14,826 bases of DNA from Rodentolepis nana (lineage: Eukaryota > Platyhelminthes > Cestoda > Cyclophyllidea > Hymenolepididae), in the NCBI GenBank assembly GCA_900617975.1, contig UZAE01014386.1, positions 1 to 14,826 on the forward strand. Direction: 5' to 3'. Numbering within the stretch: the stretch's first letter is position 1; the number at the start of each line of letters is the position of its first letter. The notes below the pieces were generated by a model. That model was not told where the DNA came from, searched no databases, and saw nothing but the letters and a program-made list of their open reading frames with translations. Below, in pieces: positions 1 through 7,829 of this stretch. The translations under genes were made by a program, and so were the position numbers.

Positions 1-84
1 TCGGATCACACCTAATTCAGTTTTTTAATAGCAAAGACTAAACATTTTACGAACGGGGAATTTTTAGTCCGCCAGAACGATGGA

Positions 85-138
85 AAAAGGTCATCGACAA
101 GAACGGTCAATAAAAGGTCATCGACAAGAACGGTCAAT
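85..138. repeat. Perfect 27-bp tandem duplication
   Basis: Two identical 27-bp units (85-111 and 112-138), each starting aaaaggtcatcg and ending acggtcaat. They lie downstream of the MEG-A stop. Confidence 0.95.
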
Positions 139-212
139 AGCTAATTGAATATCTAATTGAATAAATATTTTTAAACAAAAATTCCGACATACCTTCTTAT
201 TTGAATAGGCAA

Positions 213-270
213 TGACTTAGTTGCCTACCTAATATATATTGACTCAGGTGACTTAGTTGCCAACCTAATA
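213..270. repeat. Pair of 22-bp direct repeats
   Basis: TGACTTAGTTGCC followed by CCTAATA occurs at 213-234 and again at 249-270, with one mismatch and a 36-bp period. It lies downstream of the MEG-A terminal exon. Region 1-396 otherwise shows no gene. Confidence 0.85.
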
Positions 271-396
271 GTTGGAGTTTGGTATTCCCAAATGCCTAAG
301 GCCTATGGTATTTGAAAATAACTCTTCATGGAAACAGTACGAATTGATCATCAAACTGCACCCAATAAGTTCGTTGGAAATAATTAAATAAAATAA

Positions 397-446
397 TTAG
401 TTCAACTTGGATTCATCAAGTGAGACATAATATAAGAAAATCTGCC
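397..446 (-). other. MEG-A terminal exon
   Basis: The acceptor is gcgattag, preceded by a 109-nt intron. The exon has two bases plus 16 codons ending in TAA. It reads (W)QIFLYYVSLDESKLN, sharing Q, Y and LDES with the MEG-B terminal exon in the same phase. Confidence 0.6.
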
Positions 447-555
447 CTAATCGCTCCTCAAACTTTGAATTTTTATTTAGTTTTTAATTATTAGACCTTT
501 TAAATCTTTGGGTGAAAATATTTTTAAGATAAGCAATCTCAGATTTGCGACTTAC

Positions 556-576
556 AAGTAACGATCCCTTCAACAT
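556..576 (-). other. MEG-A micro-exon, 21 nt
   Basis: The acceptor is attccttttag and the donor is ACTT/gtaagt. Phase 1 to 1 gives (D)VEGIVT. It is the penultimate exon, matching MEG-B exon 6 in size and place. Confidence 0.65.
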
Positions 577-963
577 CTAAAAGGAATACAGGCATTTTTT
601 CTGATTCAGAATCACTCAATATATGAGAGCAATTAGAGTAGAAATCAGAAATCTAAATTTGCTTGATCTATGAAATTGTATTTACCATCCAATTTTTCAA
701 AGGACATATTGTCAAACAGGAACATAAATGCAATTTTGAATAAATCGGCGAAATAGGCAACTTAACTGGAGTTTGAAGCCAATATTTCATTTAATGATTA
801 AATAAAATTGTAGGGACTAGTTGATGATAACTTTGTGTCAATAAAGATAATTGCTAAAATTGGGAATTAGTCGTCGTTGGAGAGAAAAATGTTGATTTGC
901 TGGGTGTTAAATCAATCTTTGAAATGCAAAATGCAGAACGTGAATCAAGATTTATAAACTTAC

Positions 964-981
964 CATCATAATCAACTTCGT
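964..981 (-). other. MEG-A micro-exon, 18 nt
   Basis: The acceptor is ggcttttag and the donor is GATG/gtaagt. Phase 1 gives (N)EVDYD when joined directly to exon 1. A 38-bp TA run ends about 8 nt upstream of the acceptor AG on the sense strand. Confidence 0.6.
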
Positions 982-988
982 CTAAAAG

Positions 989-991
<3 letters not shown>

Positions 992-1029
<38 letters not shown>
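992..1029. repeat. TA microsatellite (about 19 units)
   Basis: A perfect TA run inside the MEG-A intron, directly upstream on the sense strand of the acceptor for the 18-nt exon. Confidence 0.95.
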
Positions 1030-1033
<4 letters not shown>

Positions 1034-1539
1034 AATAAGAATTCCAAAAAATAAAACCCAAACTGGAAAACATTATTGAAATCTAATGTCAAATAAATCC
1101 ATTTCTATCTAATTGTCGAATTCTTTAGTAACTGGTGCTAAGCAATTAAATTAAATGTGATGCAGTAAGTAAAATTGTGCAAAAAATTTGTCAGCATAAT
1201 GGGTACTTAAACAGTGGGTAATGTAAAATGAATGGTAGGTAATCATTTTCTAGTAGAATTACTTAAAACATATTAGTAGAAAATTCAACCAAAACATTCC
1301 AATGGAAGAAATAGAAAATGGAGTCTAATGTGGAAACAATGATAAAACTATGGTTTTTAGCAATTCATTTTCTGTGATACAACTAAATTCAGTTTTGTTA
1401 TGTTTTGTTCATAACAGAATGGAAATAATGATGAATTTACACGGTAGACATTGAAAGAATCAATAACGACCTTGCATTTATGTCGACGGAATGTCCCCAC
1501 TTAAAGATTTTAATTGACGTGATGATTACAAAGGCTTAC

Positions 1540-1594
1540 TTTTGGGGAATTGAAAGACAGATAGCGTTTTTACTGTGAATCAAAGAAATATCAT
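1540..1594 (-). other. MEG-A exon 1 with in-frame TGA
   Basis: ATG ATA TTT CTT TGA, then codons for FTVKTLSVFQFPK plus one base before the donor gtaagc. It is 12 nt (four codons) shorter than MEG-B exon 1 and has the same exit phase. Confidence 0.5.
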
Positions 1595-1647
1595 TACCTG
1601 TTTCACTGAATTGAACGAATACGTCTGCAGTGGGAGCAATCGAACGC

Positions 1648-1740
1648 AATAAACAAGTGAAAATCATCCCGAATGGAAAGGTTCAGATTATTCCAATTAG
1701 CGACAAAACTGCGGGAAAGAGATCATTTTTTAATAGTGAC
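1648..1740 (+). other. Conserved 31-codon block, copy 1
   Basis: The plus-strand frame reads NKQVKIIPNGKVQIIPISDK, then TAGK. It is matched by 8051-8143 at about 69% nucleotide identity (my count, 64 of 93). The differences fall 9, 6 and 14 at codon positions 1, 2 and 3, a coding-like bias. No start codon or convincing exon boundaries were seen. It could be a relic exon of a divergently transcribed gene, or conserved 5'-flank sequence of the duplicated MEG locus. The rest of 1741-2749 holds AT-rich sequence, further flank similarity to 8330-8400 at about 1930-1990, and no firm gene. Confidence 0.45.
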
Positions 1741-2749
1741 GCTATTGATCTGACCACCATTTTGTCACGGGTACAATCAATAGTCCCGTTGCGACGAATA
1801 TCAATCAATTCCTGTTTGTAGTTCAAATACTTAATTGCCCCAATTAAAACCATTCAAGCCCGGTATGCCTCATGGCAATACATGAATTAACTGTGACTGA
1901 GTCAGTGTGCAAATATTTTGTTTCTACTGGTACTTAAGGAAATGTGGTTTGTGCTCGTTTCAACAGCGCGGCCAACTCGAAATTCTCATTTCCATGAGCT
2001 TTCGTAAGTATCAATATAGCTTATTTTTACGATATAGTTTTACATAAAATTTACAAATATAATCTAGGATTACTTTTAAAGAAACCAAAAATTCCAATTT
2101 AATATGAATTTTATAAGTTCAAACAAAAATGTGTGCGGATTTATCTATGTTGGTTTCCTTGAATAACTCAAATGATTAAATAAATTAGTAATAACTACGA
2201 TTCCATAAGTTCATCTAACTTATTTGATTCATTTTTTGATTAGTTAAAGTATAATCAAATAATAAATCCTTCGATTACAATTCAATGTTAATAATAAAAT
2301 CGAATTCGATTTTCAAATTGTTTACATTAATTACATTGAACGAACATCTGAGCCGTAGTCCCCATTCCTGTCAAGCGATATACGTTTCTCCTGTAATAGT
2401 GAGATAATAGCTAACGGTCACGTCCTTGAATTTAATTATATATCATGCACTGTTGTTAAATCTAACGCTTCGTATGCGTTCAAAAGTTGTAAGCAATTTT
2501 GGAACTGCAAATGTACGATAATTTCATTACATTCATTGATCAATATTCCATATTCACTTCTCACGACTGTCAATCAATGCGGACTTTTCATTTATCAGAA
2601 CAACTTATCAACATGTATTGCAATATCGTTACACAGAGATTGTTAGCGTTGATGCACATAGCGTTTGGGTTTATATTCACTGGGCACATGATGTTGAGTT
2701 TTAGTGATGAAATTACCTTAAGACATCGGAAGAGAGCCATGTAAATTTT

Positions 2750-2755
2750 TTTATT
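2750..2755 (-). terminator. Candidate poly(A) signal of MEG-B
   Basis: AATAAA on the minus strand, about 365 nt after the MEG-B stop. I saw no other canonical AATAAA between the stop and this point. It would give a 3' UTR of about 380 nt. Confidence 0.45.
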
Positions 2756-3118
2756 GCAAATTGATTCACCTTACTAAATGTACAATTGGTGAATTAGTGA
2801 AAGCGTCCCTCATCAACTAAACTATCAAATTTTGTATTTGCCTTCACAATAAAATCTATCCGATTAGGATCACTTGCAATATTAACCAGATACTGAGCCA
2901 ATCATCTTCCTCAATTCAACCTATATAAATGCTCTTTTAAATCCGTAGCCAAGAATGTATACTGAATTTGTCACATTAAAACGTTTTTCAAGAGTCAAAT
3001 ATGACCATTTAAAAAGGCAAAAGTCTTTCATGTTGTGTTTATAACAAATATATATCATAATGGTGTCAAAAATTAAGATGAACTCTCGTTTTTAGTCATT
3101 TTGCTTCATTTGTTTTTG

Positions 3119-3183
3119 TCACGATTCTTCTCTTCTTGCATCCAGTTCATTAGTAGATTCATCAAGCATGTATCTAACTTGAC
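3119..3183 (-). other. MEG-B terminal exon with stop
   Basis: The acceptor is attattag. Phase 1 gives (R)QVRYMLDESTNELDARREES and then TGA. The preceding intron is only 88 nt. The MEG-A terminal exon (397-446) shares Q, Y and LDES in the same order and phase. That supports this exon as coding rather than a chance ORF. Confidence 0.78.
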
Positions 3184-5434
3184 CTAATAATTCGATAAAC
3201 GATTTAGTCTTTAATATATCGCAACAAAAACACAAAATTCAAATTCTGCGATTAGGAATTGTGAAACTTACGAATCGGGTTTTCAGGTCCCTCTAAAACA
3301 AAATACAATCTTATTGAACTGCAGATACCAATACGTGTCAAATGAAATGAAGCATATAAGGAGAAATACATCTGCTCAGCAAACCAGGCAAATTCATGCA
3401 TCATAGATTAATGTTTTATTAGTGGGATTTAAATATCGAGGTTCATGGTAAGAGAGAGGCTTTTTGGTTTGTCATCGATTTGTAATGCTTTCTTCAGTTC
3501 TATGGCTTTCTGTATTAGGCCAGATTGCGTTTTCAGGTGTCTTGGTCTATTCTCATACGTGCTGAAGAACTTGTCCATGGGAATGTGCAGTAGCTTCTCA
3601 TACAGGATCAAGGCCTTTTCTTTGATAAGGGAACCTATTGTGGTGCTACCTATAACTAGGAGCATTGCATCAATGGGTGTTGATTTTATCCCTCCAGTAA
3701 TTAGTCGTAATGCTTGGTTGTGTGCCGTCTCGAGTGGTTTGAGAGTCACCTCTGTGGCTGCAATGAGTGGCTCACAGCAATACAACATTATTGGCTGAAT
3801 AAACATCTTGTAAGTGGTGTTGAGAGTTGAGCGCGCACAACCCCATACGCTACCAGCAAGACGCTTCAGTACATTCAGTCTATTAGTGACTCGTTCTGCT
3901 ATTTTAGCAATGTGACTTTTCCACGTTAGCTTTGTGTCAAAAGTCATTCCGAGATTTGTGAACTCATTGGTTTTTTCTATGGTTGTAAACTTGTACCTTA
4001 GAATCGGGTTTATACTGCGATGGGCCAAAGAAAAAGTTTGGAATGCAGATTTTGCAGTGTTGATTACCATTTCATTGTTGTCGCACCAGTTTGCAATTAG
4101 TTTAAGTGCACAATTTAGGACACTTTCTGTCCTCTACTGAGCGTTTTTATTAAGGGCGGAATACCATAGTTCCAGATCATCTGCGTAAAGTAAGCACTTG
4201 ATGCCCATGACTGTCTGCCCCAATTCGGCTATGTCATTGATGAAGACATTGAAAAGAGTGCAGCTTGTGACAGCTCCCTATGGAAGGCCTGTTTGTAAAA
4301 GATTGGATTTCCATAGAGCATTTCCGTATCTGACTTTACACGATCTTTATCCAATGAATGCTTTTATCCAGTTTGCATGTTATGCTTAATACCAATCTTT
4401 GCCAATTTTAGAATTAGCTTCTCTTTCCATACTAAGTCATATGCTGATTTGAAGTCGACGAAAACAGCCGAAAGGGTATTTCTTGCATCAAGGGCATCTT
4501 TGATGTGTTGGGAGAAAGTGGCTACTTGTTGATTTATTGATATTTGTGGCCTAAAACCTACTTGTTCACTTCTAAGAATATTGTTGGTCTCAAGAAACCA
4601 GGTGAGCCTCCTGTTAACCATTCTTTCCATAAGTTTAGCCAGCACGTTTGTGAGGGAGATAGGCCTATAGTTGTCAAAGTTGCTAGGGTCTTTGCCCTTT
4701 TTTAGTACTGGTATTACTGTGGCAACTTTCCATTGGTTAGGTACGAGACTGGTCTCCCAGATTTTGTTGTAAAGCATCAACATGGTTTCCTTGGCTTTTG
4801 TTCTCATTCTAATTAGAAATTCCACATGAATACTGTCTTCGCCAGGAGACTTCTTGCACTTGAGCTGTTTTGTCGTAGCATTAAGTTCGCAAGGTTTGAA
4901 TGGTTCAGTAAGTACATTATTTGGTGTTGCTATGTCTTCCTTAATTTCACAAAGCTGTCTTACTTGTATCTTTAAATCTCTTGAAGATTTTCTGACAAAA
5001 GGATTTTTCTTTTGCTTGTGGGAATAGAATCTCGCAAAGCAGTTAGCTATTTCGGTGTCGGTGGTAAGCAATTTGCTGTTTAAGCGTATTGTTTCTTTCT
5101 TGGGTCTTTCTCTGTTATTTTGCAAGTTTCTCAGAAATTTGAAAGTGCGTTGGCTATCACTTTGATAGTTGATATGTGAGATGAATTTGTCGATGGAAGT
5201 CCGTTTAGCTTTAAGGATGGCTTGCCTTAGGACATATGATTGCCATCTCCAGGCTTTTACGTCTTCCGTTCTTCCAGTCTGATCAGCAGTGTTGCGAAGG
5301 GCATCCCACTTTCTTTTCAGTTCCTCAAGGTGTTTAGATCAAAACACTCGATAGTGTTTAGTCTTGCCTTGGGGAATAGTTTTCTTTGCACATCTGGTCA
5401 TAATATTCGTGATATCAGTGCAAAGTTTATCAGN

Positions 5435-5485
<51 letters not shown>

Positions 5486-7766
5486 GATGAGCAGCGAAAC
5501 AAGTTGTACTTGCCTAGGTTTTATTTTCGATTTTTTCTCCCGCCAACTATTTGCATTTTTATTTTTACTTCCCTGCAATGAGTTGTTTACACTTGCAGCG
5601 TCAGTGTAAAAGATTTGTCTGAGGTAAACACCATCGCCCTTTCTTTCTCAACAGCCTAAATATTATCTACGCAAATGGGTGACCACCTGAACATGAGGCG
5701 TTTACGGTATATCGATTTCCGAATCATCTCAATTGGAATATGGCTTCATTTTTCCCTCAATATTATTTATTGTCTGCTTCATATTCAGCTCCAAATTAAT
5801 AGTTTCATAGTTATGCCTGTGCCATGATTCAGGCTAATGCCAACCAAATTTAGACATGCTTTTTAACGAAATACATTGCTTGTTCATTTTTAAAATTATG
5901 CGCAATTTTATTTTCAATGAACATGCCTTCCATTGCTTTTTCAAACAATTAACATAGAAAAAGTTTCCCACCAAGCCAATAAAGATGAGTTGCTCAATAC
6001 AAGTCATTCATGCATTTTTGAGAAAAGAGACAATTTATGATAATGATTTTTTCATGAAGTCAGTTCACACTATTTAATAAAGACGAAGTTGATGGCATGA
6101 TGTAGTTAGCACAAAATTGAATTAGTACACTGTTAATACTGTTCGCTTTATGTTAATTCGAGGTATTACGCTTGCGTAGGTGGAGGTGCTTCTTTAGGTG
6201 ATAAACGAGGTTTTTTTGAAATGTAAACATTTATTCATTAAAATGGCACAGGTACACAAGCAAGCTTCAAGTCCGTAACGTATTTGCCAAAATTCTGGAG
6301 TCACAACTAACCAGGAATCTCCCAGTGACTCTCTAAAAAGGAAATAAAATTTCATTGAACTTAAGGTATCATGATTTATTCAAATAATTGCTGTTCAGTA
6401 GTAGTGATATCACGAATCTCAAAAGTAGGGTCATTTATACATATTTATTCTGTTTGTTTTGCTTGAAACCCTTTAAAACGAGTATTTCAACGCGTGATGA
6501 CGTTGGGTGTTCACAAGCAGAAAATGAGCGCTTTCAATGAGAACGTACCTCTAGTATCTTCAATTGTTCCTTCCACTAAAATAAAATGTACTCATTATTT
6601 ACCTCTTAATATGTAGTCTTTTGCACAATATATTATGCAATCTTAAAATTCTGCTCCACTATAGAACTTATGATAATTGATATTTGGAGTTACAACGTTA
6701 CTTATTCTTTTAATAACCCCAAATGTCAATGCTATTAGGTGTTAAAAATGGCAATGTTTCATTGGTGGAGTGATCAACATTCAGCAAACAATGCAAAAGT
6801 GCACCAAATAAGTTTGTTAGGAGTCAGGTAATCAGCAAAATTTGATGAAATTTATATCAGCAAATGATATAACCCAATGCGTGGGTTAACACATTTGGCA
6901 TTTTTAACATTTTTATCTAAATCTTCAAATGTCAAATAAGAAGTGAATTCATGCTATATTAGGAACTTTGGTGTCTGGGTGGTTAGTCTACTAAATAATT
7001 TCTTGAATCTTTGGTTCATCAGGGTGAGTAATTTTAAATTTGCTACTTACATTCAGGAGCCCAGTACCCAACTGAAATAAAAATATATAAATTTTATTGA
7101 TGCTGAATATCTCAATGCATACAAGCAATTATTCCGAATAACAGAAATCTACAATAGTTTATAATGTAACACGCCGTGTCTGAAAATATATCAAATTATC
7201 ATTTAAAAATCTCAGTTTTCCATGATAAAAGTATTATATTATATATCCTATTTAGAAACTGCGCAAACGAATGTCATATTTAAGATATAAGTGGGAAAAA
7301 ATACTTCATCATTTCTTAAAACTCACCTGTGGTTTCGGATTCTTCAGGTTGCACGGGAACAGAACGTGGACTCGCAAATGCACTGGCTAAAATCACCACA
7401 TTATTTCAATTAAGTGCATGCCACTTATGAGACAATTTTATTGCAATTTTACTATGGAATTCTATAATTCTTGATAAATGTTGGATAATTGAGATTCAAT
7501 TTAATCATGCTGAATAAAATGCAAATAAAATTAAAAGTAGCATGTTTCAAATTCAAATGTCTGACTTCAGAGAGTTAAGAATTAATTTAGAACATTATGT
7601 TGAAAGACGTAATAGAATAAACGGCTCATATAAAGATACTAGTCAGATGTCAAAATAAAGCACTAGCTATATATAAATGGTGAGACGGAATGTGCTTACT
7701 TGGTGGATCAGTCCTAGGGCAGACCCAGATTGTTACAGCAAAACAAAACAAGATGAAAAGTCTCAT
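3119..7766 (-). CDS. Micro-exon gene MEG-B, small secreted protein
   Basis: Seven exons on the minus strand join into one open frame of 282 nt (93 codons plus TGA): 7766-7700, 7386-7327, 7071-7051, 6577-6551, 6332-6312, 3292-3272 and 3183-3119. Exon 1 encodes a hydrophobic signal peptide (MRLFILFCFAVTIWVC). The internal exons are 60, 21, 27, 21 and 21 nt. All introns are phase 1, so any internal exon can be skipped without a frameshift. Every intron begins GT and ends TAG or CAG, and no stop appears in the joined frame. This architecture is the hallmark of schistosome micro-exon genes, whose products are generally secreted and vary by alternative splicing. The mature peptide is acidic (EESETT, EGTIEDTR, EGPENP). 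The start is the first ATG below a TATA box. Intron sizes are 313, 255, 473, 218, 3019 and 88 nt. The architecture is seen in the sequence; secretion and family membership are inferred. I cannot assign a numbered MEG family. Confidence 0.82.
3272..3292 (-). other. MEG-B micro-exon 6, 21 nt
   Basis: The acceptor is ttttgttttag and the donor is ATTC/gtaagt. Phase 1 to 1. It encodes (E)GPENPI. It lies just downstream of the retrotransposon on the sense strand and has the same length and relative place as the 21-nt exon 556-576 of MEG-A. Confidence 0.8.
3400..5433 (-). mobile_element. Jockey-type non-LTR retrotransposon, 5'-truncated and dead
   Basis: The element lies in MEG-B intron 5, in the same orientation as the gene. 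It carries a reverse-transcriptase region and the conserved C-terminal part, but no endonuclease domain before a TA microsatellite and an N at 5434. It therefore looks 5'-truncated, as is common for target-primed reverse transcription. The 3' end lies just past the ORF stop, where an AATAAA (sense) is at 3415-3420. I could not define target-site duplications, so both borders are approximate. Similarity to Jockey-clade elements is judged from RT motifs; the exact family is not assigned. Confidence 0.8.
3429..5433 (-). pseudogene. Reverse transcriptase of the Jockey-type element
   Basis: The enzyme would copy element RNA into DNA at a nicked target. Visible parts in order are: an N-terminal segment (DKLCTDITNIM..., 5432 onward), the RT finger region (VIPVLKKGKDPSNFDNYRPI), motif A FVDFKSAYD near 4440-4465, a motif B GLPQG-type site in which Q is now TAG (4280-4278), the catalytic YADD at 4187-4176, then a thumb and C-terminal region to the natural stop near 3429. 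Lesions are a TGA at 5341-5339, probably from Trp, a frameshift near 4365-4385 after ...GIKHNMQ, a TAA at 4349-4347, the TAG in motif B, and a TAG at 4136-4134. With four stops and a frameshift it cannot encode an active enzyme. Confidence 0.88.
5435..5483. repeat. TA microsatellite (about 24 units)
   Basis: An uninterrupted TA run at the 5' edge of the retroelement. It follows an ambiguous base at 5434 and is flanked by the inverted pair ATCAG / CTGAT. The N suggests an assembly or read problem, so the true length is uncertain. Confidence 0.95.
5484..6311 (-). other. Remainder of MEG-B intron 5
   Basis: Host intron sequence upstream (sense) of the retroelement. It shows no strong micro-exon. 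A weak possible alternative terminal exon lies at 6166-6191. The stretch at 5500-5580 is open on the minus strand but is not clearly element or host coding. Confidence 0.5.
6312..6332 (-). other. MEG-B micro-exon 5, 21 nt
   Basis: The acceptor is ttcctttttag and the donor is CCTG/gttagt, which is slightly off consensus at position 3. Phase 1 to 1. It encodes (E)SHWEIP. It is the last exon before the intron that holds the retrotransposon. Confidence 0.78.
6551..6577 (-). other. MEG-B micro-exon 4, 27 nt
   Basis: The acceptor is ttttattttag and the donor is AGAG/gtacgt. Phase 1 to 1. It encodes (L)EGTIEDTR. Confidence 0.8.
7051..7071 (-). other. MEG-B micro-exon 3, 21 nt
   Basis: The acceptor is atttcag and the donor is GAAT/gtaagt, both strong. 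Phase 1 to 1. It encodes (V)GYWAPE. Confidence 0.82.
7327..7386 (-). other. MEG-B exon 2, 60 nt
   Basis: The acceptor is gattttag and the donor is CACAG/gtgagt. Phase 1 to 1. It encodes (T)SAFASPRSVPVQPEESETT: a small-residue stretch that could hold the signal-peptidase site, then a Pro- and Glu-rich segment. Confidence 0.8.
7700..7766 (-). other. MEG-B exon 1 (signal peptide)
   Basis: The exon has 22 codons plus one base, ending ...DPP-A before the donor GTAAGC. It has an N-terminal Arg, a run rich in Leu, Phe, Ile and Val, then Cys-Pro-Arg. A typical signal peptide would be cleaved at or just after WVC, or in exon 2 near Ala-Phe-Ala. The nucleotides near the donor match MEG-A exon 1. Confidence 0.82.
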
Positions 7767-7801
7767 TTTGAAAGAACGAGGAATACTGATTTTACTGTGG
7801 T

Positions 7802-7809
7802 CTTATATA
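7802..7809 (-). promoter_or_regulatory. TATA box of MEG-B
   Basis: TATATAAG on the minus strand begins 43 bp upstream of the MEG-B ATG. With a usual TATA-to-start spacing of about 30 bp, the 5' UTR would be only about 10-15 nt. The matching place upstream of MEG-A exon 1 has no TATA box. Confidence 0.6.
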
Positions 7810-7829
7810 GAACTAGGTAACCAATCCAA

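Larger units (their letters stand above)
397..1594 (-). pseudogene. MEG-A, diverged and probably decayed copy of a micro-exon gene
   Basis: Exon pieces on the minus strand are 1594-1540 (exon 1), 981-964 (18 nt), 576-556 (21 nt) and 446-397 (terminal). Exon 1 aligns with MEG-B exon 1, including the flank upstream of the ATG (GTATTC..CGTTC..TTC), the stretch TCTG...CC..AA and the donor gtaagc. Like MEG-B it ends in phase 1, but codon 5 is TGA (1582-1580) and no TATA box is present. The later exons are intact: (N)EVDYD, (D)VEGIVT and a terminal (W)QIFLYYVSLDESKLN, all phase 1 with good splice sites. No counterpart of the 60-nt exon 2 was found. The simplest reading is a tandem duplicate that lost its promoter and signal peptide. 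An unseen alternative first exon could still make it functional. Confidence 0.6.

Noticed and set aside
686..760. A 75-nt phase-1 minus-strand exon candidate in MEG-A with donor gtaaat.
   Set aside because: The acceptor (ccagttaag) lacks a pyrimidine tract, and the encoded hydrophobic stretch does not resemble MEG-B exons.
1540..1624. Two micro-exons of 27 nt (1624-1598) and 33 nt (1572-1540) in MEG-A.
   Set aside because: Both are phase 1 and open, but the intron between them would be only 25 nt. Alignment to MEG-B exon 1 explains this stretch better as a decayed signal-peptide exon with its leader.
2331..2390. A minus-strand terminal-exon-like stretch after a strong acceptor (atctcactattacag), open for 19 codons to TAA.
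   Set aside because: It is open in phase 0, not the phase 1 used by the MEGs. It lies beyond the MEG-B poly(A) signal and no upstream partner exon was found.
2499..2744. An 81-codon plus-strand open frame (MYDNFITFID onward) ending near a possible donor gtaaat.
   Set aside because: It has no recognised motif, no good acceptor or promoter, no paralog in the window, and it overlaps the 3' end of MEG-B. It is probably chance.
3445..4389. Plus-strand open frames across the retroelement.
   Set aside because: They are antisense shadows of the reverse-transcriptase frame.
5339..5609. Long IYIYIY frames on both strands.
   Set aside because: They are translations of the TA microsatellite, not genes.
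6578..6642. A 39-nt phase-1 candidate exon just upstream (sense) of MEG-B exon 4.
   Set aside because: The following intron would be about 26 nt, and the acceptor is AAG with a poor pyrimidine tract.
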